A stretch of DNA of 64,000 nt from Liriodendron chinense (taxonomy: Eukaryota; Streptophyta; Magnoliopsida; Magnoliales; Magnoliaceae). Location: assembly GCA_003013855.2 (NCBI GenBank), contig ML058469.1, forward strand, positions 3,410,001-3,474,000. Reading direction: 5' to 3'. This document shows positions 1 to 11,827 of the stretch, piece after piece (position 1 is the stretch's first letter; each line of letters begins with the position of its first letter). The notes under the pieces were generated by a model. It was not told the origin of the DNA. It saw only the letters and a program-made list of their open reading frames with translations, and made no database searches. The translations under genes were made by a program, and so were the position numbers.

Positions 1-819
1 CCTCAGGTCGGAAATCAACCCAAAGCTCAACCTGGTACCCAACCAGTCAATAGAAATCGAGGTAACAATGTGGCTGGACCAAGTATTAGGACTGCGATGC
101 CAGGGCAGTGCTACCGCTGTGATGGCATGGGTCACATTGCCGCAGAGTGTTCAAATAGGGGTGGGCGTATTGCCTTTGTTTCTGAACACTCTACAGAAGA
201 AGAAGTGGCATATGAAGTTGAAGGTGACCAGAATGATGAGGAAATCATCGTACAATCCCTTGAGCCGGCCAGTGATGCCGAGGATGATACTGTGGAGACT
301 ACCCCACTTGCTGTGGTGAGATGCGCTTTGGCCCAGGTGAAGGAAAGTGAGGATTGGCGCAGAACCACTATCTTCCACACTTACGCCAAGTGTAGAGATA
401 AGAGCTGCAAACTGATCATAGATAGCGGGAGCTGTGAGAATGTAGTTTCTCCAAGTACTTTGAGTCGCCTGGGGTTGAAGCCAGTCCCTCACCCCAACCC
501 ATACCGAGTTTCTTGGGTTGATGCGACATCCCTTCCTGTGACTCAGTGATGCCTTGTGCCAATTGAATTCGTGCCATACAAGGACAAGTTGTGGTGTGAT
601 GTGGTCACAATGGACGTTGGCCATATCATCTTGGGAAGGCAATGGCTCTTTGACAAAGATGTCACAATATTCGGGCGTACGAATAATTGTGTGTTTAAGC
701 ATGAAGGAAAGAAGCTTGTCTTGAGCCCGATCCCTCCCAAATCGTCCACAGGAGCGAAAGATGTTGCGTCTCGAGGCAGTTCTAAGAGTTAAAGGGCACC
801 TCAGTCGAAGTCTCTCCAC
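1..819 (+). pseudogene. Chromovirus gag zinc knuckle and aspartic protease remnant
   Basis: The frame is open from base 1. The CCHC knuckle CYRCDGMGHIAAEC (bases about 109-150) is the RNA-binding end of gag. The protease follows, with the catalytic triplet as DSGSCENVV (about 421-447) where the family normally has D-T/S-G-A/S. The frame stops at TGA 547 and again at TAA 790, yet the residues on either side continue the family sequence. The product would have packaged element RNA and cleaved the polyprotein; it cannot now be made whole. Confidence 0.85.
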
Positions 820-2274
820 ATCATAGATGCTAAGGAGTTTGAGAGAGAGGCCAAAACTGAGACTATGGTGTACGTTTTACTAGCTAGAGAGAGCACACCC
901 GAGGTTGCTATAGGGTTACCCCAGGAGGTTCGTTCAGTCCTAGAGGAGTTTCGGGATGTCTTCCCTGAGGACCTTCCAGACGAGCTCCCACCAATGCGGG
1001 ACATTCAGCATGCGATAGATCTTGTCCCAGGGGCGACCCTACCAAACCTCCCTCACTACAGAATGAATCCCACCGAACATGCCGAGTTGAAGAGGCAAGT
1101 GGATGAATTGCTTAAAAAGGGATTTATTCGTGAGAGTATGAGCCCGTGCGCCGTGCCTGCGCTTCTTACGCCAAAGAAAGATGGCACGTGGCGCATGTGT
1201 GTCGATAGTAGAGTCATAAACAAGATTACTGTCAAGTATCGGTTTTCCATCCCGAGGCTTGATGACATGCTTGACATGATGGCCACCTCTACTATCTTTT
1301 CAAAAATTGAGCTCAAGAGTGGTTATCACCAAATTCGTGTTCGTCCAGGAGATGAGTAGAAGACTGCCTTTAAGACGAAGGATGGGCTGTATGAGTGGTT
1401 GGTTATGCCCTTCGGGTTAACCAATGCTCCAAGTACATTTATGAGGGTGATGACCCAGGTGCTGCGACCCTTTATGGGTAAGTTCTTAATTGTGTACTTC
1501 GATGATATCCTCATCTATAGTACGTCTCCTACCCAGCACCTTGAACACTTGAGGCAGGTCTGAAACGCCTTGCGAGCAGAAAAGCTTTATGCGAACCTCA
1601 AGAAGTGTTCCTTCTTGACTTCTAGAGTTATCTTCATGGGGTTCGTTGTCTCGTCAGAGGGTATGTCTGCAGACCCTGAGAAAGTCAAGGCCATTGTCAA
1701 TTGGCCTGAGCCGCATAATATACACGACGTGCGAAGCTTTCACAGCCTAGCTACGTTCTATCGGCGGTTCATCCGTGGATTTAGCTCTATTATGGCTCCC
1801 ATCACAGATTGCATAAGAAAAGGGGAGTTCCAATGGACTAAAGCCGCGACACGGGCTTTCTCTGAAATTAAGAATAAGATGACGGATGCGCCCGTCATGC
1901 ATCTACCTGACTTCTCTAAAGTCTTTGAGGTGGCGTGTGACGCGTCAGGACTTGCCATAGCGGGAGTGTTAAGCCAAGAGGGACATCCTGTGGCCTTTTT
2001 CAGTGAAAAACTGAATGAGGCTAAGCAACGCTACTCCACCTACGACAAAGAGTTCTATGCGGTTGTGCAATCATTGCGCCATTGGCGGCATTATTTATTA
2101 CCGCAAGAATTTGTCCTGTTCTCTGATCATGAGGCCTTGAAATATTTGAGCTCTCAAAAGAAGTTGAGCCCTAGGCATGCCAAGTGGGCTCAATTTCTTT
2201 AAGAGTATACGTTTCTACTTAAGCACAAGGCCGGTAAAGAGAATAAGGTTGCTGACGCGCTTAGCCGTCGTGTC
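820..2274 (+). pseudogene. Chromovirus reverse transcriptase and RNase H remnant
   Basis: The reverse transcriptase begins around 895 and shows the family motifs in order: FRDVFPEDLP, the KKDGTWRMCVDSR block, the MPFGLTNAP block and the catalytic YFDDILIYS (about 1497-1523). RNase H follows with FEVACDASGLAIAGVLSQ, TYDKEFYAVV and a FSDHEALKYL block, and the ADALSRR end at about 2251-2271. In-frame stops at 1357 (TAG), 1561 (TGA) and 2200 (TAA) interrupt otherwise good family sequence. Each stop could have come from a Q or R codon by one C-to-T change. Confidence 0.9.
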
Positions 2275-3966
2275 ATGACGCTGCGGTCCATGAGCATTGA
2301 AGTTACAGGCTTTGAGCAACTCAAGGGTGAGTACTCAACTTGTCCTGACTTTGGGACCATCTATGCGTCGTTGTCTAGTGACCCACCCTCGAGGAGTGCT
2401 GAGTTTGTCCTTACAAACGGATATCTTTTTAGAGGGGACAAGCTCTGCATCCCACGCACATCCCTCCGTGATTTTCTAGTATGGGAGCTTCATGCTGGAG
2501 GGATGGCAGGTCACTTTGGTAGAGATAAAACAGTTGCCCTGGTTTCTGATCGTTTCCATTGGCCTAATCTCCAGCGAGATGTGGCCAAGATTGTAGGGCA
2601 GTGTCGGACATGTCAACTGGCAAAGCAGAGGAAACAAAATATAGGCTTATACACTCCTTTGCCAGTTCCACATGCCCCATGGCAAGATGTCAGTATGGAT
2701 TTCGTGCTTGGGCTTCCCAAGACTATTCGTAAGCACGATTCCATACTCGTGGTCGTTGATCGGTTTTCTAAGATGGCCCATTTCCTACCCTGTTATAAGA
2801 CCTCAGATGCCTCCCACATTGCTAAGATATTCTTTTAGGAGGTTGTGCGACTTCATGGGTACCTAGATCCATCGTGTCTGACAGAGATACTAGGTTCACT
2901 AGTTATTTTTGGAAAACTCTCTGGCACCTTTTGGGTACGAGGCTTCAATTTTCTTCAGCATATCATCCTCAGTCGGATGGTCAAACAGAGGTAGTGAACC
3001 GTAGCCTAGGGAATTTGTTGAGATGTCTAGTTGGAGACCACCACAGGACCTGGGACACTGTTATTCCCACAGCAGAGTTCGCTTATAACTCTTCAGTGAA
3101 CAGGTCCACAGGAATGAGCCCATTTGAAATTGTTTCAGGTCTTAGACCCCAAGCCCCCATAGATTTGATCCCCATGGCTACCCCACAGCGTCCTTCAGAG
3201 TTAGGAGAGTCATTTGCCCATCATATACATGCATGGCATAGTGAGATCAGAAGGAAGATTAATTCAAGTAATGAACATTATAAACTTTCTGCTGACACTC
3301 ACAGGAGATTTAGGGAATTTCAACCTGGAGATGACGTCATGGTTCGTATTAGGTCTGATCGGTTTCCACCTGGAACCGTGAAGAAGCTTCATGCCCGTAG
3401 CATAGGCCCACATAAAATTGTGAAAAGGTTGGGGTCTAACGCTTATGTTGTCGATATCCCTCCTACCATGGGCATCAGTTCCACATTTAATGTGGAAGAT
3501 CTAGTTCCCTATCACGAGCCATTACCTCTATCCAGTGATTCCCCTGTTTCTTCCCAGACCTCCCCTATATATGGACCTTGGCCACAGCCTGACCTCCCTA
3601 TACCCATCTTACCTTCTCTTCCTTCTGCACCGAGAAGAGACGAGATTGAAGGAATTTTGGACTCCGAAGTTGGTTTCTACTCGCTCAGGGGGTTACCAGA
3701 AATTCCTAGTCAAGTGGAGGAACAGGCCTATTGCAGATAACTCCTGGATTACCGAGACAGAGCTACAGCGTATCGATCCAGACATGCTTGAGAGGTACAG
3801 GAGTTCACTTTCGCCAGTGGCGAATTCTTCCCACCCGGGGAGAATTGATGCGGACATCAGTGGTGCACCCTTTAGAGTGTACCAGAGGAGGCGACGTCGC
3901 AGATCGAGTGTTGGAGCAGACGAGTTGATGTGGATGGACGCAGGGCCCATTAGGCCCATTTTCTGA
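2275..3966 (+). pseudogene. Chromovirus integrase with chromodomain remnant
   Basis: The zinc-binding HHCC part is at about 2491-2640 (GHFGRDKT and CRTCQLAKQ). The catalytic core contains DFVLGLPKT (first D), a DRFSKMAHFLP block, then VSDRDTRFTSYFW (second D) and the NRSLGNLLRCL region with the glutamate. A TAG stop at 2836 and a frame change near 2860 split the core. The chromodomain (FLVKWRNRPIADNSWI, about 3700-3750) lies in a third frame after another shift near 3680. Chromodomains of this kind are thought to direct insertion to chromatin marks. Confidence 0.88.
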
Positions 3967-4640
3967 CGCGTTATGAGTACGCGAGATGCAGGATCGTGCA
4001 GGAGCATCATGACTGCTGGAGCATGGAGCGGATTTACATTTAGGCGCTTTTCTATTTATTTCCTTATTTCTAGGCGCTTTAGTGTCGTTATTTACTTTAG
4101 ACGTTTTTATGTTATTTCTTTGGTTTTCAGGCACTTTAGTACACTTTTTTTATTTTCGTAGCTTATATATACTGTGAGAACCCTATTTCGAATTTATTGA
4201 ATGAATAGAAAATTCGTGAGTTTCTTCCTCTTTGTTGAGAGATTAGGGTTTCAGGATTGGCCCTCGGGTGTTGAGGATTCCACCCCGGAGTTTCCGTTTT
4301 CTCTTCTCTCTTTCTTCAAGGTGCAAGGAAAGGTAAGCTTCTTTTGATTCCTAATTCGTACTTCATGATAACCCATTGTTTTTCGACATTCTTCGTCCTT
4401 TTCTGAAACCCCCCCTTTTTTTGGTACGATCGAAAAGAGGGATGCCTAGCCACGATAACCGGATCCAAACTTGACTGTGGACTGGTCTATGCTAGATCTG
4501 GGATATCCTCATATCCCTAGATCCTCCCTGTTTTACGATTTTACATGGTTTTATGCAAAGGGGCATGATCCGGACGGACGGATTTCATCTTCGTGTTGAG
4601 ATTTGTTAGTTTCCTCTGATTGAAAGTAGTTAGTTTCGTA
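3835..4640 (+). repeat. Probable 3' LTR of the chromovirus
   Basis: A purine stretch (about 3835-3845) is followed by TGATGCGGACATC, a plausible LTR start at 3846. A TATA-like run (TATATATA near 4164) and T-rich sequence suggest promoter and polyadenylation functions. The partner LTR is outside the window, so neither edge can be proved. From about 4640 to the HASTY exon at 4917 I see plain AT-rich intron DNA. Confidence 0.5.
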
Positions 4641-4916
4641 ATTTTATTATTTGAATATCTTCCAACTTGATATATATGCATCTAGGGTTAGATCATCGCA
4701 TGCCCCTGCATCACCTACAGAGTTATGGACTAAAGAAAGAAATACCCAAACATGAGCACCCAAAAAACAGCTGATATCACAACAAATTGCACAAAGGTGA
4801 GGGAACAAGAAATTTCCATCAAGAAATTTCCATCTTTGATATGGAGTAAACATGTAGTTTCAAGTTCCATATGTGGACATTTCCAACAAAAAATTGTTAA
4901 TTCATGTGTGGATCAC

Positions 4917-5154
4917 CTGTTGAAGATAGAGAGGAAGTAAGGTGTTATCCCCAGCAATGCATTGCAGGTTGGAAGAACCCAATAACACCATTGCCTCGCA
5001 TATACATTCCGCAAACTCAAATTCACTTTCATCAATACCACTGGCAGAAGAGCTAGATCTGTATAAAATATCTCTAGATACATTCATCAAGATCTGAAAG
5101 ATATTACACATTTCAGAATCAAATTCAGAAGCAGAAGCATCAGGAGGCCTTTTC
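4917..5154 (-). CDS. HST: HASTY exon 9, last exon in window
   Basis: Encodes 79 residues from KRPPDASASEFDSEM to LPLYLQQ. The acceptor is TTGCAG. The donor GTGATC lies exactly where the family continues into the next exon. No further exon is recognisable down to base 1, so exon 10 lies beyond the inserted chromovirus. Confidence 0.93.
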
Positions 5155-8100
5155 CTGCAAGTTGATTACCAGAATGAGATGAGAAGTATTAGAAAGTCTT
5201 TCTTTCTAATATTAGAAAGTTTTTCATCAGATATTGATGATTCTCACTCATGCATACTGTCTATGGATCCTAAAATAAAACACTTTCTGCATACCTTGGA
5301 GAGACAAGTTTAAAGAATTCACAAGCATGAAGACGAAACTCGACAGAAGAAAGCAAGAATCCACAGCTGTTAAGAAGAAAGGTAAATCACTATGAGGTAG
5401 AGCCTCAAACTTCACAATTAAGCAATTGCTGGAACATACCCATGAATCAAACCATATCTTGCAAGATCAGATACAGGAGCCCATTCAGCATATGCATTTA
5501 CAGCATTTACAGCAGCCATTACTGTGGCTGCATGCTGTTTCGCAATATCAATTTGTTGCCTTCCTGCTTCACTCAAAGCAGCTCCAAAGTGTTTATCAAG
5601 TAACTGCATAGATAAAAGTTAATACAGATGGATTGGGAAAAAAAAAATCTAATTCTAAGGCACAGGAGGGGGGGGGTGGCTCACACTGTACAATAAAGGC
5701 AAAATTTCTGGTAAAGATTGTGTAAGCCCCCGCAATAATAGCCTCCGGCGATCACCTGTAGTATTCATAGAATCAGAAAAATGGCAACATAAGCAGCCAA
5801 GAATATGCAGAAAATGTGGGTACTTCTACTAATCCTCGTAGCATTCAGAAAACTCCAACAACAGATAATCCATTGTGGAATGAATTATTCGGTTCTGAGC
5901 CTCTGCAAATGTAGAGTTTGCCAAGGCTCCTGATTCCTACATGTGGGGCCCACTTTTTGGTGATCAACACCAGTGATCTGATGGGCCCTAACATGGATGG
6001 AGATGACAAAGAGAACTTCCAGATTTGAAGACCTTAACCCTTTGAATGGTGCCATAGATACAGATGGTTGAGAAACGACGTAGCAAAAGTCCACATTCAA
6101 TGAAACTAAAGCCAAAGACCGAAGGGCTAGGATCACAGATCACTGAGCTATGGCCCTCGTTTATGGAATGGGGAGCCTCAGCAAATGGTAATTTCATGAA
6201 CCTTGTGGAACCAATACTTCCTCTTCGATCCAATAGAACAAGCAAACAGATTGAGGCACATTAAACCTTCCAAGTCTTCATTATGAACAGTAATATCTTC
6301 AGGAAGCCATCTTAGCATCATCACAACCAACTCAGCCTGTAATCATAATAGGGCTTAATGTTACCACTCTACTGGAAGTTTAGGTTCATAATATAACATG
6401 GCAAAAAAAGGTAGAGAAGAGAATAAGATGAAGCATGCCTCTATAGGACCATTGTTAGCAAGGGTAATCAATGATGGTAGCAGTTCTTGCCATAGGCTCA
6501 GTCCTTCTCTCCTAATTACCTGTCATTAAAAAAAATGATGTAACAATATAAAAGGCCTGCACCAAGTGAGGTAACTTTCTGGAGAGAAATCTTTCTAATT
6601 CTTGCTGAACCAACATTGCAGACTCAGCTCTGTCCTGTTGTTTGACAACAAGAATCCAGAAGAAGGTAATAGAGGACTGAAGAAAATCCTTTATTACTGC
6701 TTTGTGGGATTCTTCCGCAAAATGACAAGCAGGAACTGAGCTGGTGAAGGCAGGTCCAGAAGATTTGGTTCCCCAGAAATCCTTCTAAACTGTCATAAAC
6801 AAAAGCCTGAAAACAAAATGCTGAAGACCTCAGCGACAAGAGCAGCTGTTTGACTCTTTAGAGCCCATTCTTCACGAGGGTTTGCTGTCTCTGAAATTAA
6901 CTCAATAGCAACATTTGCGAAGTTTCTTCTTTCTGTGGAGCTGAACTCATCCCACCGCAATCGAACCAAATGCTGCAGACAGATACAGAGGATGAAGGGG
7001 TAGTCAGCCCTGCCCAAATAAAGCTGAACTTTATGAAATTGACACGTGCAAGGATGACTGAAGTAATGTTCTTGACCAATGACTGTTCAAAATTTCACTG
7101 CATTACTACTCTGTTTGAATTTCTTTTCATATAACGGCCTATTTGGATAGGAAGAATCCAAAATGTGGATATGGCAAACTCCATGGAAAACTAGAAATAT
7201 GGAAAAGAATCCAGAGTCCCCTGTTTGTTTTGCAACTAATTTTTCCATGGAAATCAATTTGTTTTTCCTATGCCATTGTTTAGATAGAAGTTTTTTTAGT
7301 GCAAAAATGCAAAAAGAAACCTCAGGGGCTGGTTGGTGTCCCCAGTAAAGATAGAAAAGGCCCATGGATTAGCTTTTGGAAAGGCATTAATCTCTGGGGG
7401 AAATGTGTAATAATGACAACGATCTCCACTACTTACAATACAAAAGTGGAAAACACCGTCTCCATCGAGATCAATTTTATTTCCAACCACTTCCAGCTTC
7501 CAAATAGAAGTGTGAATACTTGTGAAGAGAGAGAAACTACTAGAAATAGGAAAGAAAGAAGAGAAAGGAAGGAGAGGGGGGGGGGGGGGGGAGTGGGGGC
7601 CAAATATCAAAAAATGATAAAAATACCATTCTTACTTGAGTAATGCAAGCAAAGACTAATACTACGGGCCTAAACAATATCCATCATGTATAATAAAGCC
7701 CAATAGCCTAGATAGTCCGGCTGTATGACCATTTAACACTCCCCCTCAAGTTGGAGCATAGATAAATGTCCAACTTGGATATAAACTTTTCGAACCGAGA
7801 CTTCCCAAGTGCTTTGGTGAATAAATCTGCAACCTGATTATGGGATGAAACATACGAAGTGTAGATTTCCTTCCGAAAGATCTTATCTCAAATGATGTGG
7901 CAGTCAACCTCTATGTGCTTTGTCCTCTCATAAAATATTGGATTGTAAGCAATATGCATAGCAGCTTGTTGTCACAATGTAAAGTCAATGGACCTTGAAG
8001 GCTGAACCATGTCGAGACAGAGAGTTATGAGGGTCTTTGTGTAATAAAGCATTCTTGAGGGTCTATATGTAATTTTTTATAAAAGTTTTAACCAATCATG

Positions 8101-11100
8101 GGTAGAGGGCTGACGCCCTAAGTGTCACAGCCCCAAAATCCAAACACAGAGTGTACACCCTTAGACCCGAATTACGGGAAATGACTTGTACTCCTAGAGT
8201 ACTTTAACCATGAATCATACAGTTCATCAGAGGCAACACATCTGAATGTAAACTAAGTTCTCATCCATAACACAACACCATTGTCACAAGCATTCCATCC
8301 ATTGAACCTTACGGCTATGATTGCTAAACCGCTTTAACTAAGTCCTCCCATTTGGGACTTTATTTAAATGTATCATCATTCAATCAAATGTCCAAAATTA
8401 TTAATAACAGAGAACATAACAAAAGCTAACAAAACAATTATAAACTAAGCATCTTGTCTCAGAGCCACAAGGTCTTCATCAGTCAAGTATGGCTAGTCCC
8501 TTAAAGTTCCTCCACCAGGTCGACATCATTTTCAGGATTCATCTCTGGTAGATGAACTTCAACTAAACCTGTTTACATTTTTAAGCCACAACTGTTAGTT
8601 GGCCAGGCTCAGTGAGTGACCCATCATGGTTCGTGCACATAACAGTTAAAATCGCAATGCAAATGAAATGATGTAATGTTGTGCAATGCATGATGCATGA
8701 TCCAAGTGAGAAGTCCGTCCACTTGCTTGAGTTGGAGTTCATCAACCCACATCCACCCTCCTAGGGCAAGTATCTATCCCTTGGGTAGGCTTCCACTATT
8801 GCGTGGGCATCCAAGATGGTCCATGGGTCACCCGGTACTTAAGTACCTACAGATCATCCAGAGGTGTCCTCCAGGTACACATCATGATGCATGGAGATGG
8901 ATGCATGTAAAGCATATATCAACGTATCATAGCATAGTCTCGTCTCTCCATATGAGAGGTAAACAATGTAATACAATCTCATCTCTCCATAAGAGGTAAT
9001 CAATGTAATTCAACCTCGTCTCTCCATTAGAGGTAATCAATGTAGCTTTGCTTTTCTTTTCTCGTTTCCAAGATAATATGCGTGCTAAACAATTCGTAAA
9101 TGCTCATGCATTTCAAACCAAGGTATAACAGAGTTCAGACATACATCTCAAAATCAATCATCCATTCAATCATCAATCAACACAACACAGGTAACACAAA
9201 CTATCTTAACTAAAATGGAGAGGAAACATGTTGGGATTCACTGTTGGTGATGAATATTCCACTAGTTTTCCCACTTCTGTACTAATGCCAAGTTCCTAAA
9301 ATACAAATCGTCATCCAACATTCTTCATTTATTCGACACACTTAATAGACCCTTCCTTGTTAATAGCTCACTCTCTAGTTCATTAAAGTCATCTAACTAT
9401 TCAGTCATTCAAGGCGGAAAAGGTAATAATTACAATTTAAAAGAATTCATAGCTGCTCGATCGACCGAGCCCTGTTTTCGGTCGACCGAAGCCTCCCTCG
9501 GTCGCCAAAGCCTTCCTCGGTCAAGATTACAGATTGTTTTGGGCTTCGGAGAAAAAGGTTCATCGGTCGACCCAGCCTTAGCTTCGGTTGACCGAAGGCT
9601 TCCTGGGTCAGCCCAAGCCCTCCTGGGTCACCATTCCAGATTGTTTTGGGTTAGCTGAAATAAGTCCCTCGGTCGACCGAACCCTGTTCTCAGTCGATCG
9701 AAGAACTCCAAATTCTCTCAAGTCGGCTGATTTACACTCTTGCGATTTTCTTTTAATTCCTTTGATTCTAATGAATTTATGATCGTCATAGGTAAGATCT
9801 GGGTCGTCCCTTTATTTCTTCACTTATCACATCATGTGAGAGACTCATGGCCATAGATCTGAACAACAACGATCATCCCTCATCCAGATTTACATGATTA
9901 ACTTTTATTTAGCCTCCGTCTTTATGTTGACCATTACAAGCCTCTTGAATCTTCTCTTCCCCTATTTATTTTATTTTAGATTGATCTCAATGGCCCATTG
10001 GAAGATCTGATCCATGCAATATGCTTTTCAGGATAGAGATTGGTTAGAGTGGATCAGATGCACCCATTGGTCCATAGCGAATCAATCTATATCCTTAGAT
10101 CGTAATGGTGTGGCCCATCTGAAAATCAGATTACCCTAAGATTTTAGATTCTGGTATAGTTCGGCCTTAAGAGTTCTTGTGACCCGTACAAATCAGATCT
10201 GACACATTCAAATGGTCCCCCATCAATCCTAATATCTAAAGCTCTCGCATAATAATATTCTAGATTTGAAATTCATCCACAGATCCGTACAATGGACGCG
10301 TGGCCCATCTGAATATCAGATTATCCTAAGATTTTAGATTCTAGTATAGTTTGGCCTTAGAGTTCTTGTGACCCGTACGGATCCGAGCTGACACATTCAG
10401 ATGGTCCCCCATCAATCCCAATATTTAAAGCTCTTGCATAATAATATTCTAGATCTGGAATTCATTCACAGATCCGTACAATGGACGTATGGCCGATTGG
10501 TCCCGTCCATTGGATAGATCTGGGAAGACCATAGAAAGCAATAAAAAAAAAGGGGTCATGGCTTACCGAATCTAAGCTCCCAGCAACTCCCTCTCTCCCC
10601 TTCTCTCTCTCTCTCCCTTTCTCTCTCTTTCTCTACACTTAGGGTTTCTTCTAGGTTTTCCTACGACTGTATTCTCCCAACCCTATTAATAGAGAGAGAT
10701 TACTCCGGATAAGGCAAGATAGCACATCCTTCCTTATCTAGAGATTCAAATTTTAAATTCATAGCCAAAAACCCAAAACTTATAATTCTACTTTGGCAAG
10801 ATTTGATCCCTGGGCTGCTCTCTTAACCAACTAGCCCAATGTCTTGTTTTGTATGTTAGTTATAAATTAATTCTTTTAACTCCATTTATTCAAAAAGTTT
10901 GTGGCTAAAATTTCGGGTCGTTACATTCTACCCCCCTTACAAAAAATTTTGTCCTCGAAATTTACTTGAGTTAATCTTCAAACAAAAGGGGATACTTCTC
11001 TCGAATCTCCGATTCCTACTCCCATGACACTTCATCCGCTCCATGATGATTCCATAGTACTTTGACTAGCGGTACCAGTATTTAGTAATTTGGATGGTTG

Positions 11101-11793
11101 ATATTTGTACAGCTTTGATCGAAAGGTTGGCTTAAAAGATGTTTCTCGGCTCATTGGTTGAGTTTAATGGCCCTTGGTGGCTTCTTGGGCAAGCAAGTGA
11201 ATGGCCTAGATCACGCGCAAGTTAGCCCCACAGATGGTCAACGATGAAGGATGTGCTAAAGGTATATCCCATAGATGGATAGAAGTTTCTGTTTCTAGGT
11301 TTCTTGAATTTGCAGAAGAAGTGAGACGAACTTGCTTGCTCATGATTAGGTGGGTTCTGCCTAGTTACCTGATGAGAGATCCACTACGTTCATCGGTTTA
11401 GTGGGTCAAGGTTGGATGGAAGCTAAAAAATAAGCCAGATTCGTATCTTTAAGTGAGCCACAAGGTGGGTCGTGAAGTACATATCGTTGAATCTCCCTGG
11501 AAGTCATTACCCATTGGACCCCGACATCAGGTCACGCATTAGAACAAAAACAGAAAAAGATCGAGAGAAAGACTCCACCTTTCTCCATTTATCAAAATTC
11601 AAAGCATGAGTTACCCCCCCCCCCCCCCCCCCCCCCCAAAAAAAAGGCAAATCCCACGAAGTTATCTCCGAAAACCAATCTTTATTTTTAAAATTCTATA
11701 TAAAATCAATAGCATGCATTAGAACAGAAACAAAAAAAAAAAATCTAGAGAAAGACTCCACCTTTCTCCATTTATCAATATTCCAAGCATGAG

Positions 11794-11827
<34 letters not shown>

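Larger units (their letters stand above)
1..4640 (+). mobile_element. Ty3/gypsy chromovirus, left part outside window, decayed
   Basis: Seen: gag zinc knuckle, protease, reverse transcriptase, RNase H, integrase and a C-terminal chromodomain follow each other on the plus strand, the order typical of chromoviruses. The polyprotein is broken by in-frame stops at 547, 790, 1357, 1561, 2200 and 2836 and by frame changes near 2860 and near 3680. After the chromodomain there is a polypurine stretch (about 3835-3845) and an LTR-like region with a TATA motif. The 5' LTR lies left of the window. The element lies in antisense orientation in the intron that follows HASTY exon 9. The right boundary near 4640 is an estimate. 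Confidence 0.9.
8123..10925 (-). repeat. 3' LTR of a Ty3 chromovirus (family B), 2.8 kb
   Basis: Read on the minus strand, the LTR starts TGTAACGACCCG after a polypurine tract (TAAGGGGGGTAGAA) and ends GGGGCTGTGACA. Its length is close to that of the solo LTR at 46668-49535, whose TGTCACGCCCCC end resembles this one. It contains two internal repeat arrays, at about 9455-9715 and 10111-10490. Confidence 0.8.

Noticed and set aside
5988..6245. Open frame in HASTY intron 5 as an extra exon
   Set aside because: Its translation does not fit the family, and exons 5 and 6 join exactly (glycine codon split one plus two bases) without it.
6624..6828. Continuation of HASTY exon 3 through the open frame
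   Set aside because: After VAE the translation leaves the family; the expected VIRREG appears at 6519 with a proper acceptor.
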